From an uncultured Clostridia bacterium (lineage in GTDB: Bacteria; Bacillota; Clostridia; Monoglobales; Monoglobaceae): a DNA stretch of 64,000 bases. Under the pieces are notes generated by a model. It was not told the DNA's origin, made no database searches, and saw only the letters and a program-made list of their open reading frames with translations. The stretch is from the NCBI GenBank assembly GCA_947631965.1, contig CANRNL010000003.1, forward strand, positions 25,960-89,959. Direction: 5' to 3'. Shown here piece after piece: positions 8,255 through 17,246 of this stretch. Positions within the stretch are counted from its first letter, which is position 1, and the number at the start of each line of letters is the position of its first letter. Made by a program: the position numbers and the translations under genes.

Positions 8255-11200
8255 ATGAAAAAAATTATTTCGGTTCTTTGTATTGTTGCAATAGCTTTGC
8301 AATTTATGTTGTGTGCATTTGCTGCCGACAATGACGGCTCCGACACCGAAATGTCGCTGACACTTGAAAAATATACCGATTCGGTTTTGGGTGTTGTTTA
8401 CACAACAAAACCGGTTACAATTGAAGCCGTTTACGATAACGGTAACACAGGCGCGTCATATTTGGGAGAAAGGGACAACTTTATCAAAAAATCATGGTTT
8501 AGAGTTGAAACCCTTGACTCCGAGGCTGACCTTAATGAAATTTATAACGAGAATAAAAGCAGAGAGAACATTATTCAAAATTCTCCCGAATATTTGGGAA
8601 ATAGCTGGAAAACGGTTCTCAAACTTGATGTGACGCTTAACGGAACATATGTCTTCTGCGGATGGAAAAGCGGAAGTGATGCGGAAGGCACTCCCGACTT
8701 TATAGAGCGCATTGATATAACCGAAATTGAATTGGAAAGACCGATGGCTTGGCTTGAAGGGTATGTGACAGGCGACTTTGGAAGCGATGTAATTGCCAAT
8801 GTTGTCGTTAAGAATATTGAGTGTGGAAAAGGCGCGGAGATAAAACGGTACGCGTTTGTCAAAGATTACAGCTTGCCTCCCGGCGCGTGGCCGGAATCAC
8901 TGCCGCCGGAATATTGCAATGAATATTTCGACAGTATGATTGCCGATTTATACGACGAATTTGTTGAAGGCGGACTGTGGCTTGGCGATGGAGTATATTC
9001 AAATGAGGGAAGCGAGATAATACCGGAAAACAATGTGTACCCCATAAGAGACGTGGGCAGCCATATTCTGTTTATAGAAGATACAAACGGCGTTTATAAC
9101 TATGTCAGTTGTTACATAAACGAAGAGCTTAAAAAAGACGCTCCCGAAATAAATACCGAAATTGTAAATTCGGACGGCGATAAGACGACGGTAAAGGTAG
9201 ATGTGAAGTCGGAATACGATATTGCGCGTTTGGATTATGCGGAATTGTCGGAAAACAGTATGCCGCCGTCGGAAAACGGCACGGATGAATACTTTCTTGA
9301 AAAAGAGAAACACAAAATTACCGGTGACACAATAGAGCTTTCGGGCGCCGCTGTAGTATGCGCGATGGATATTTACGGCAACACAAGCTATAAGAGAGTT
9401 ACTTTGGATGACGTTGTCAACCCCGACGACTGGACATATACCGTGAGCGGTGAAGACGCGACAATAACGGGTTACAGCGGCTCGGACGCCGTTGTTAAGA
9501 TACCTGCACAGATAGGCGGATATACGGTTAAATCAATCAAGGGAAGAAGCAGTTCAAAAAGCATATTCGCAAATCCGGAGCAAATAACCGAAATAATAAT
9601 CCCGGAGGGTATAACAAGTATCGACAATTATGCGTTTGCAAGATGTGAAGCCCTTACATCTGTTACGATACCCGAAAGCGTAACAAGCATTGGCAGTTAT
9701 GCTTTTTACCATTGCTCGGCTTTAGACAGTGTTGAACTTCCAAATGCGCTTGAAGCAATAGGGTTACGGGCTTTTTACAGTTGTAATGCGCTTACGAAAT
9801 TTTCAATTCCTGCGTCGGTAAAAAGCATCGGTTCTCCCGTAATTTCGGGTTCTAATTTGCGTGAGATTTCAGTTGATGAGAACAATACCGACTATTGTTC
9901 GGTGGACGGGGTCCTTTACAATAAAGATAAAACAAAGTTGATGCTTTACCCTGCCGCAAAAGAGAGCGCGGAATACAGAATTCCCGATACCGTTAAAACT
10001 CTTGACGAGGCTGCCATAGTCAGCACCTATAATCTGCGGGAAATGTATATACCGGCAAGTCTTACCGAGGTAAACGGCGACAATAATTTTTATCAGTGCA
10101 GGGCTCTTGAAAATTTTTATGTCGATGAAAGCAATACTGTATATACGGATATTGACGGAGTGCTATATAATAAAGCCGTAACAAAACTTTTGTCGCGTCC
10201 CGCAAAAAACCCCAATACGGAATTTGTTATTCCGGACACTGTAACAGCAGTTGACCAATATGGTCTTTTTGATTTAAGGAATTTGACATCACTCACAATT
10301 CCATCAAATGTTACTTCAATAAGCTCACGGTCATTTGGTTACACTTGTAATGACTTGAAAGACATATATTATGGCGGCACAAGCGAAAATTGGGATAGGC
10401 TTTGGATTTTGTCCATGCCTTATACAGAATATTTCCCAAATGCAGAGATACACTATGACGTTGATCCTAAGCCGAGTGCGTCTCCGTCACCGAGCGCGAG
10501 CGCGTCGCCGTCTCCGAGTGCGAGTACGTCGCCGTCTCCGAGCGCAAGCACGTCACCGTCACCATCGCCTACGCGTGACCCTTATAAGTGGACAGTATTA
10601 AGCTTTACCGAAGAATACAGACGCGTTTTCATATCGGTGGGCAAGAACGTAGAAAAGGGAACGCCGTTTACGATAATTGCCGCGAAGTATAATGGAGATG
10701 AATTGATTGACGTTGTTGTTGATAACTTCAAGACCACGGAAGAAAGCGGCATAGGTCAAAGTTTTACTCTAAGCAAAGATATTACACCCAAGGAAGAGGG
10801 CGAATATGTAAAGATAATGCTGTGGGAGAATACGACAAGCTGCAAGCCGCTTAGCGATCCGTATGTCGGAGACATAAAGGTTGCGGCGTTCCCGGGCGCG
10901 GAAGGCGCGGGAAAATACGCAAAGGGCGCGAGAGCCAATCAAAACATAGAGGTATACCACGTTACCAATTTAGACGACAGCGGCGAAGGCTCGTTCCGCG
11001 ACGCTGTTTCCGAACGCGGCAGGATAGTTGTGTTTGACGTGGGAGGAACAATAAATCTGACAAGAAGCGTTGATATATCGGGAAATGTTACGGTCCTCGG
11101 TCAGACCGCGCCGGGCGACGGTATAACCATTACGGGAGCAAATGTCGGCGCAGGCCTCTATGAGAATATTATACGGTACCTCAGAATACGCCCGACCTTT

Positions 11201-12415
11201 ATAAACGGGCTGGAATGTGACGCTTTCGGCGGTCAGCTTCAAGACGGCATAATAGACCATTGCTCGACAAGCTACAGTATTGATGAGTGCCTGACGTTTT
11301 ACAGCAACAAAAACGTCACGGTTCAAAATTGCATAAGCTCCGAAAGTCTGAGAAACGCGGGACACCAGAAGGGCAACCACGGCTACGGCGGAATATGGGG
11401 AGGCACTAACAGCTCGTATCACCACAATCTTATGGCGACTCACGACAGCCGCGCGCCGCGTCTTGACAGACAGCTTCAGGGTACCGATGTGAGAAACAAT
11501 ATAATCTATAATTGGGGCGAAACAAATTCGGCATACGGCGGCGAGTCTGTTGCTACCGACGGAAGTTATAACGAGAGGGACACAAAGGTGAATTGGGTCA
11601 ACAATTATTATAAAGCGGGAGCGGCGACCGCAAGCAGGCTTCGCACGAGATTGTTTGACACCTCGTCGCCCAAGGAGTATCCGTCATACTTCTATATGAA
11701 AGGTAACGTTCTGGAGGGCAACGCCGAGATAACAAACGACAACACCAAGGGCGTCAGAATAAACTCGGATAAGGGTATGGTGTTCCTCGACGAGCCGGTT
11801 GAAATGACCTATAACATTCCCGAAGAAACGGCGGAGGAGACTTACGCGACGCTTTTGTCGCACGTCGGCGCGTCGCTTCCGAGGCGAGACGAGACTGACG
11901 CGAGAGTAATAAATGATGTCATAAACGGAACCGGCAGGATAATCGACAACGAATCCGAGGTTGGCGGCGTAATGCAGTATGAGCCTGTTTACCGCACGTT
12001 TGAAATCCCCAAGGAGTGGAAAGAAGCCAACGGAATGGGAGACAGCGCGGAAAGCGATGTGGTGACATACGGCAAGTGGATGGGCTACACCTGGATAGAG
12101 GCGTATGTAAACGATTGGACTGAGCAGCAGTCAAACCCGACAAACCCGACGGTCAAGTTGAGCGTCGGCGCGTCAAGGGTCAATGTCGGTGAGGCTTTAA
12201 GCGTGAGCGCGGAAGCGGCGGCGCAGAGCGGAACCGAGATAACCCAAATAGATATTTACGACAACGACGTTCGTATCGGCACATACACCGGCGCGAGCGC
12301 GGCTGCGGACATCAAAATAAATGTTGCCGGAATACACTATATTTCGGCGGTCGCGTACAACAACAAGGACGAGGGTACTCGAAGCACTCCGATTGCCGTA
12401 AACGTGGTCGAATAA
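8255..12415 (+). CDS. Secreted multidomain pectate lyase (PL1-like) with BspA-type leucine-rich region
   Basis: A 1386-residue exported protein, predicted to cleave polygalacturonate by beta-elimination. Signal peptide at residues 1-23. Residues about 24-390 are unassigned. About 440-730 hold BspA-type (LRR_5) leucine-rich repeats of the form YAFxxCxxLxSVxIPxSVTSIGxxAF. About 739-773 form a Ser/Pro linker. About 876-1150 hold the PL1 parallel beta-helix, opening FPGAEGAG and containing GTINLTRSVDISGNVTVLGQ and the DGIIDHCSTSYSIDE strand. The C-terminal ~85 residues look like an Ig fold. No SLH, dockerin or sortase signal was seen. The ATG at 8255 follows AGAAGGGA by 8 nt, so 12 upstream codons are excluded. 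Monocistronic. Confidence 0.9.
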   Translation: MKKIISVLCIVAIALQFMLCAFAADNDGSDTEMSLTLEKYTDSVLGVVYTTKPVTIEAVYDNGNTGASYLGERDNFIKKSWFRVETLDSEADLNEIYNENKSRENIIQNSPEYLGNSWKTVLKLDVTLNGTYVFCGWKSGSDAEGTPDFIERIDITEIELERPMAWLEGYVTGDFGSDVIANVVVKNIECGKGAEIKRYAFVKDYSLPPGAWPESLPPEYCNEYFDSMIADLYDEFVEGGLWLGDGVYSNEGSEIIPENNVYPIRDVGSHILFIEDTNGVYNYVSCYINEELKKDAPEINTEIVNSDGDKTTVKVDVKSEYDIARLDYAELSENSMPPSENGTDEYFLEKEKHKITGDTIELSGAAVVCAMDIYGNTSYKRVTLDDVVNPDDWTYTVSGEDATITGYSGSDAVVKIPAQIGGYTVKSIKGRSSSKSIFANPEQITEIIIPEGITSIDNYAFARCEALTSVTIPESVTSIGSYAFYHCSALDSVELPNALEAIGLRAFYSCNALTKFSIPASVKSIGSPVISGSNLREISVDENNTDYCSVDGVLYNKDKTKLMLYPAAKESAEYRIPDTVKTLDEAAIVSTYNLREMYIPASLTEVNGDNNFYQCRALENFYVDESNTVYTDIDGVLYNKAVTKLLSRPAKNPNTEFVIPDTVTAVDQYGLFDLRNLTSLTIPSNVTSISSRSFGYTCNDLKDIYYGGTSENWDRLWILSMPYTEYFPNAEIHYDVDPKPSASPSPSASASPSPSASTSPSPSASTSPSPSPTRDPYKWTVLSFTEEYRRVFISVGKNVEKGTPFTIIAAKYNGDELIDVVVDNFKTTEESGIGQSFTLSKDITPKEEGEYVKIMLWENTTSCKPLSDPYVGDIKVAAFPGAEGAGKYAKGARANQNIEVYHVTNLDDSGEGSFRDAVSERGRIVVFDVGGTINLTRSVDISGNVTVLGQTAPGDGITITGANVGAGLYENIIRYLRIRPTFINGLECDAFGGQLQDGIIDHCSTSYSIDECLTFYSNKNVTVQNCISSESLRNAGHQKGNHGYGGIWGGTNSSYHHNLMATHDSRAPRLDRQLQGTDVRNNIIYNWGETNSAYGGESVATDGSYNERDTKVNWVNNYYKAGAATASRLRTRLFDTSSPKEYPSYFYMKGNVLEGNAEITNDNTKGVRINSDKGMVFLDEPVEMTYNIPEETAEETYATLLSHVGASLPRRDETDARVINDVINGTGRIIDNESEVGGVMQYEPVYRTFEIPKEWKEANGMGDSAESDVVTYGKWMGYTWIEAYVNDWTEQQSNPTNPTVKLSVGASRVNVGEALSVSAEAAAQSGTEITQIDIYDNDVRIGTYTGASAAADIKINVAGIHYISAVAYNNKDEGTRSTPIAVNVVE

Positions 12416-12482
12416 AAATAAAATAAAAAATTAAAGCGTTTGTTCGCTCATATCGCCGGATTAACGCAAAAATACAGTCAGG

Positions 12483-12511
12483 CGGCAGGGATTTTCCCTG
12501 CCGTTTTTTTT
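12483..12511 (+). terminator. Intrinsic terminator after the pectate lyase gene
   Basis: An 8-bp perfect stem (12483-12490 with 12496-12503) followed by eight Ts. Confidence 0.9.
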
Positions 12512-12584
12512 GTGTTGGTTTGCTTCAAAATCAAAGGAAAATCACTATTTTTTAATAAAATTTTAATTTTTTTAAAAAAGGGTA

Positions 12585-12613
12585 TTGCAAAGATGAAAAA
12601 AGTGTAGTAAAAT
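12585..12613 (+). promoter_or_regulatory. Promoter of the dcw cluster (Pmra)
   Basis: TTGCAA (12585-12590), 17-nt spacer, TAAAAT (12608-12613), followed by a leader of about 70 nt to mraZ. The -10 box lies inside the first copy of a direct repeat that may be the MraZ operator. Confidence 0.75.
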
Positions 12614-12661
12614 CTTTGTGTGGAGGAATATCCCACAAAATACCACGAAGTGGAGTAAAAT
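12600..12661 (+). promoter_or_regulatory. Direct repeats at the mraZ promoter, candidate MraZ operator
   Basis: AAGTGTAGTAAAAT (12600-12613) recurs as AAGTGGAGTAAAAT (12648-12661) with one mismatch, 48 bp apart. Between them lie further GTGG/CCAC motifs (GTGTGG at 12619, CCCACA at 12632, CCAC at 12643). MraZ is known to bind spaced GTGG-type direct repeats upstream of its own gene. Assignment here is by position and motif only. Confidence 0.5.
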
Positions 12662-12690
12662 TTTAAAAACGCGGGAGAGGAGGCAGCACG

Positions 12691-13116
12691 ATGCTCATAG
12701 GCGAGTATTCACACAGTATTGACGCTAAGGGCAGGCTTATTATACCGTCTAAGTTCAGGCTTGACTTAGGCGAGGCTTTTGTGCTGTCTGTTGGTCTGGA
12801 CGGCTGTCTGGAGCTGCGCTCCGAAAAGGAGTGGGAGGCATACTGCGCATTTTTGCTCGCGCAAAATCCCGCTAAGACGAGAGCCTTGCAGAGGACGGTT
12901 TTCTCTCAGTCCGAAAGGTGCGAGGCAGACTCGCAGGGCAGATTTGTAATTCCGTCGAGATTCCGCGAGTACGCGGGGCTCACGCGCGACGTTGTCGCGG
13001 TGGGCGTTTCAAACAAGGCGGAAATTTGGGACAAGGATAAGTGGGAGAGCTACAAGCAGAGCGAAATTCTGTCGCCGGAGGAGTTTGCCGCCGCGATGGA
13101 AGACATAGAGATGTAG
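12691..13116 (+). CDS. mraZ: Transcriptional regulator MraZ
   Basis: First gene of the dcw cluster and, in studied bacteria, a DNA-binding autoregulator. The 141-residue protein has two SpoVT/AbrB-like half domains: GEYSHSIDAKGRLIIPSKFR at the N-terminus and a second with DSQGRFVIPSRFRE near residue 73, the hallmark duplicated MraZ motif. The ATG follows AGAGGAGG. The next gene, rsmH, begins essentially at the mraZ stop. Confidence 0.97.
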   Translation: MLIGEYSHSIDAKGRLIIPSKFRLDLGEAFVLSVGLDGCLELRSEKEWEAYCAFLLAQNPAKTRALQRTVFSQSERCEADSQGRFVIPSRFREYAGLTRDVVAVGVSNKAEIWDKDKWESYKQSEILSPEEFAAAMEDIEM

Positions 13117-13125
13117 GTGGACGCG

Positions 13126-14073
13126 GTGGAGTTTAAGCACATTTCGGTTCTGCTCAACGAAAGCGTAGATCTCTTAAACGTCAGGCAGGGAGGCATATAT
13201 GTTGACGGCACTCTCGGCGGAGGGGGTCACTCGGCTCTTATCTGCGAAAGGCTTTCGGTTCCGTCGGGCGGCGCGCGCGGCAGACTGATAGGCATTGACC
13301 GCGACGCGGACGCGATTGCCGCCGCCGAAGAGCGTCTTGAAAAATACAAAAAGTCTGTTGATATAACAACGGTACACGACAATTTTAAGAATATAAAGCG
13401 GATTTTATCCGAGCTTGGAATTGAAAAAATCGACGGAGCGATTTTAGACCTCGGCGTTTCGTCGTATCAGCTTGACGAGGGCGAGCGCGGGTTCAGCTAC
13501 AAGTATAACGCGCGGCTGGATATGCGTATGGACCGCGGCGACGCGCTCTCGGCTTACGAGGTAGTAAACGGCTACGATTTGGACGAGCTTACCCGCATCA
13601 TATACGAGTACGGCGAAGAACGCTTTGCTAAGCGTATAGCGGAGCGGATAGTGCGGGAGAGAGAAAAACGCCCGATAGAAACGACATTTGAGCTTAACGA
13701 CATAATACGCGCGGCATATCCCGCCTCGGCGGACAAGCATCCGTCGAAAAGAACGTATCAGGCGATAAGAATTGAGGTAAACCGAGAGCTTGAAATTTTG
13801 GAGGGCGCTCTCCGCGACTTCGTCGACGTGCTGAAGCCGGACGGAGTGCTTGCGGTTATAACATTTCACTCTTTAGAGGACAGAATCGTAAAGAACACGT
13901 TTTCGGCGCTTGCCGCCGGCTGTACTTGTCCGAAGGACTTTCCGGTGTGCGTGTGCGGTAATGTGCCTACGATAAAATTGGCGTTCAAAAAGCCCGTGAC
14001 GGCGCGGGCGGACGAGCTTGAAAGGAACAACAGGTCGCACAGTGCGAAGCTGCGCGCGGCAATAAAGCTTTAG
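13126..14073 (+). CDS. rsmH: 16S rRNA m4C1402 methyltransferase
   Basis: S-adenosylmethionine-dependent methylation of the 16S rRNA decoding centre. SAM-binding [12 protein letters not shown] lies near the N-terminus, with [32 protein letters not shown] and the basic ending [13 protein letters not shown]. The best start is GTG 13126, giving the family-typical [12 protein letters not shown], with AGGTGG (13115-13120) overlapping the mraZ stop and a 5-nt spacer. GTG 13117 is the alternative, directly abutting mraZ. About 315 residues, a normal length. Confidence 0.96.
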   Translation: MEFKHISVLLNESVDLLNVRQGGIYVDGTLGGGGHSALICERLSVPSGGARGRLIGIDRDADAIAAAEERLEKYKKSVDITTVHDNFKNIKRILSELGIEKIDGAILDLGVSSYQLDEGERGFSYKYNARLDMRMDRGDALSAYEVVNGYDLDELTRIIYEYGEERFAKRIAERIVREREKRPIETTFELNDIIRAAYPASADKHPSKRTYQAIRIEVNRELEILEGALRDFVDVLKPDGVLAVITFHSLEDRIVKNTFSALAAGCTCPKDFPVCVCGNVPTIKLAFKKPVTARADELERNNRSHSAKLRAAIKL

Positions 14074-14091
14074 ACGAAAGGGGTGCGGGTA

Positions 14092-14727
14092 ATGCCGACT
14101 GCAAACTACAAATCAAATAACGCGTATGAACCCGATTACGAACGGTATAACAGGGTATATACACGCAGTCAAAGCGCATATCGCGCTCCGTCGGCAGGCG
14201 CAGGCTATACTCGGCCGCGTCCGAGGACGGTGCAGCCGAGCGCAAGAACGGCGGCTCCGACCTATGCGCCGCGCAGAACCGGTTCCGCTCCCGCGGTTCG
14301 CAGAGAAGCGGTCAGGCAGAAGCCGTCGTCGCGCGTATCCGCCGCACAAAAACGCGCCGCGCGCAAGGGAAAGCTCAAGACGTTTATAAAGTGCGCGATT
14401 GTTTTTGTGCTTGCGATATTTATGGTTTACAGATATGTTCAGATAAGCGAAACGGGCGCAAAAATCAACGAGCTTCAAAAGAAGTACAGCGGTTTGAGCG
14501 GAAGCGCGCAGGAGCTTCAGTCGAAAATCGACAAGTCGATAGACCTCGAAGGTCTTGAAAAGCGCGCCGAGGAGGATTTGGGTATGGTGCGCCCCGACCG
14601 CAATCAGATATTTTATGTTGATATGAACGGCGACAACTACGGTGAAAGCGTTAAAAGCGAAGAAAAGTCCGAGGGCATTTCGGGTGCGAGCGGAAGCATA
14701 ATCCGCGCCATAGATATGATAAAGTGA
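14092..14727 (+). CDS. ftsL: FtsL/DivIC-like cell division protein
   Basis: A 211-residue bitopic protein. Residues about 1-95 form a long, basic, Pro/Arg/Tyr-rich cytoplasmic tail. One membrane helix (about 100-118) is followed by a coiled coil (KINELQKKYSGLSGSAQELQ) and a GMVRPD segment typical of the DivIC/FtsL septum-initiation fold. Location between rsmH and the PBP gene is the standard place for ftsL. It recruits and regulates the FtsW/PBP septal synthase with FtsQ/DivIB. The ATG at 14092 lies 8 nt after AAAGGGG; GTG 14083 overlaps that site. The tail is longer than in most FtsL proteins. Confidence 0.85.
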   Translation: MPTANYKSNNAYEPDYERYNRVYTRSQSAYRAPSAGAGYTRPRPRTVQPSARTAAPTYAPRRTGSAPAVRREAVRQKPSSRVSAAQKRAARKGKLKTFIKCAIVFVLAIFMVYRYVQISETGAKINELQKKYSGLSGSAQELQSKIDKSIDLEGLEKRAEEDLGMVRPDRNQIFYVDMNGDNYGESVKSEEKSEGISGASGSIIRAIDMIK

Positions 14728-14800
14728 GAATAAGACAAAGATTAAGAATAAACCGCGCTTTGAATAAATAAATATTAACTAAACAAAATATGTTTTCGAC

Positions 14801-14908
14801 GGGAGCGTATGCTCCCACCGAAGCGCTGTATGACGGGGCTTTCGCCCTGCCCTAAACAATATCGGTCAACACTCTTATTTAAGCGGGAGTATGCTTTCCC
14901 GCCTTTTT
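14801..14908 (+). terminator. Three hairpins, the last terminator-like, between ftsL and spoVD
   Basis: Hairpin 1: 14801-14806 with 14811-14816. Hairpin 2: 14836-14839 with 14844-14847. Hairpin 3: 14883-14888 with 14897-14902, followed by TTTTT. The 230-bp gap is unusually long inside a dcw operon. It may attenuate readthrough or end a short mraZ-rsmH-ftsL transcript. No promoter for spoVD is obvious in the gap. Confidence 0.5.
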
Positions 14909-14957
14909 ATTATAGGAATATTCGGGCGTTTTGTCCGGGAAAGGGGTGCTTTACTGT

Positions 14958-17198
14958 ATGCCGCCAAGAAAAAATATAAAGAAAGACATAAACGCAAAAC
15001 AGGATAAACGACTTGCGTTTTTTCTTGTTTTATTCACGGCTTTGCTCGCTTTGCTGATAGTGCGTACCGCCTGGATACAGATAGTAAGGGGCAGCGAATA
15101 TTCACACGCGGCGATAGAACAGCAGACAAGCGACAATGAGGTATCGGCAAACCGAGGAAAAATATACGACCGCAACTTAAAGACGCTTGCTAGCAACGTG
15201 ACGGTCGAAACCATAAGCATCACCCCCGCAAACGTGCGAAAAAACGCGGATACGGACGCATTGGCTCAGGTTATGGCGGATGCGCTCGATATGAATGTTG
15301 AAACCGTTAAAGAAAAATTTCAAAAGCAATCGAATTTTGAGTATATCAAACGAAAGGTAGATAAGTCCAAGGCGGACATAATAAGAGAATATGTAGACAA
15401 CAATAAGATTAGCGGCGTGAGCTTTGTCGAGGACGTTAAGCGATATTATCCTTACAGCAACTTCGCGGCTCATGTAATAGGCTTTGTCGGAGACGACAAC
15501 CAAGGTCTTGAGGGCATTGAAATGGTCTACGACGACGTGCTGTCGGGAACGCCGGGACGCGTGGTTTCCGCGCTTGAGCCGGGCGGACTTCAGATGCCCG
15601 ACACATACGAGCAGTATATTGCGGCGGAAAACGGCGGAAGCGTTGTGCTGACAATAGATGAGGTTATTCAGCACTTTGTAGAAAAGCATCTTGAAAACGC
15701 GAGAGTGGAGAACAGCCTAGAAGAAGGCGCGGCGGCAATCGTTATGGACGTCAAGACGGGCGAAATACTCGCTATGGCGACCAAGCCCGACTATGACCTC
15801 AACGAGCCGTTTGCGATAACCGACGTTGTAAAGGAGCAGAACCCCGGTATCGAGGAGGAACTGAAAAATCTGTCCGGCGCGGAGTATAACGCGCGTCTTT
15901 CCGAAGCTCTCGCGCCCATAAGACGAAACAAGGCGGTGGTCGACTCGTACGAGCCCGGCTCGACGTTTAAAATGGCTGTCGCGGCTATGGCGCTGGAGGA
16001 CAACGTGGTAAAACTTGACGATAAATTTTATTGCGGCGGTTCGGTTAAGGTCGCAGATCATACTATAAGCTGTGCAAACAGGAACGGACACGGCTCGCAG
16101 ACGTTCGCCGAAGGCGTGCAAAATTCGTGCAACCCCGTGTTTATAGCCGTAGGCCAAAAGGTCGGCGGAGAGAGATTTAAAAAGTATGTGGAGTGGTTCG
16201 GCTTCAGAAGCAAGACCGGAATAGAGCTGCCGGGCGAGTCGTCGGGCCTGTTCTTCGACGACGAAAAATTCAATATAACCGAGCTTGCGACCTCGTCGTT
16301 CGGACAGGGCTTTCAGGTCACTCCGCTTCAGATGATAACGCTTGCATCGGCGCTCGGAAACGGCGGAAAGATGTATAAGCCGCATCTTGTGAAAAAAATA
16401 GTTGACGACGACTGCAACACAATAGAAACGGTTGAACCCGAATTTGTGCGTCAGATAGTTTCGGAGGAGACCGCAAAGACGGTTTGCAGCGTGCTTGAAT
16501 CGGTTGTAACAAAGGGCGGCGGCAAGAACGCATACATAGCCGGCTATCGCGTGGCGGGCAAGACCGGAACGTCGGAAAAGATACCGAGAGGAAGCGGAAA
16601 ATATATCGCGTCGTTTATCGGAATTGCACCGGCTGACGACCCGCAGGTGGCGTGCCTTGTAATGCTCGACCAGCCTCCGGTGGGAAACACCTACTACGGC
16701 GGTCAAATCGCCGCTCCGGTAGTTAAAAATATTTTGTCCGAAACGCTGCGCTATCTCGGAGTTGAACCCGAATATACCGAGGAAGAGCTTCAAAGCGTGG
16801 ATATTTCGGTGCCTGCTCTTGCGGATATGTCGCGCAAGGACGCGGAGGCGGCCTTGAGTGAGCTTGGACTTACGGTCAAATTTGTCGGAGACGGCGAAAC
16901 GGTCACCGACCAGATACCCAAGGCGTACGCGAAGGTGTCCAAAAACACGAGGGTTGTCGCGTATACGGGGGATGAGGTCGCAAAGAAGTCGGCGGTTGTG
17001 CCGGACGTTACGGGGATGACCGCGTCGGCGGCGAACCGCGCAATTACCGACGCGGGGCTGAACGTGCGGATAAACGGAGCCGCGCTCGGACAAAGCGGTG
17101 TTGCGATATGCTCCGAGCAGTCGCCCAGCGGAGGCACCGAGGTGGAGCCCGGAACCGTGGTAACGCTCGATTTTAAATATACAGAGATAGTGGATTAA
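14958..17198 (+). CDS. spoVD: Class B penicillin-binding protein with PASTA domains (SpoVD/FtsI type)
   Basis: Peptidoglycan transpeptidase of septum or spore cortex, paired with the SEDS protein encoded downstream. 746 residues: basic cytoplasmic start, membrane helix at about 24-44, PBP dimerisation domain about 60-230, then the transpeptidase with STFK (catalytic Ser335, Lys338), the SxN motif in NSCNP and KTGT in AGKTGTSEK. Two PASTA repeats occupy about the last 140 residues. The PASTA tail favours SpoVD over plain FtsI, but with no second class B PBP in the cluster it may serve division. The ATG at 14958 lies 11 nt after AAAGGGG. Confidence 0.93.
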   Translation: MPPRKNIKKDINAKQDKRLAFFLVLFTALLALLIVRTAWIQIVRGSEYSHAAIEQQTSDNEVSANRGKIYDRNLKTLASNVTVETISITPANVRKNADTDALAQVMADALDMNVETVKEKFQKQSNFEYIKRKVDKSKADIIREYVDNNKISGVSFVEDVKRYYPYSNFAAHVIGFVGDDNQGLEGIEMVYDDVLSGTPGRVVSALEPGGLQMPDTYEQYIAAENGGSVVLTIDEVIQHFVEKHLENARVENSLEEGAAAIVMDVKTGEILAMATKPDYDLNEPFAITDVVKEQNPGIEEELKNLSGAEYNARLSEALAPIRRNKAVVDSYEPGSTFKMAVAAMALEDNVVKLDDKFYCGGSVKVADHTISCANRNGHGSQTFAEGVQNSCNPVFIAVGQKVGGERFKKYVEWFGFRSKTGIELPGESSGLFFDDEKFNITELATSSFGQGFQVTPLQMITLASALGNGGKMYKPHLVKKIVDDDCNTIETVEPEFVRQIVSEETAKTVCSVLESVVTKGGGKNAYIAGYRVAGKTGTSEKIPRGSGKYIASFIGIAPADDPQVACLVMLDQPPVGNTYYGGQIAAPVVKNILSETLRYLGVEPEYTEEELQSVDISVPALADMSRKDAEAALSELGLTVKFVGDGETVTDQIPKAYAKVSKNTRVVAYTGDEVAKKSAVVPDVTGMTASAANRAITDAGLNVRINGAALGQSGVAICSEQSPSGGTEVEPGTVVTLDFKYTEIVD

Positions 17199-17246
17199 AT
17201 ACAGAGCTTCCCAAAGCGCGCTTTGGGGATGAGGAGGAATATAGCT

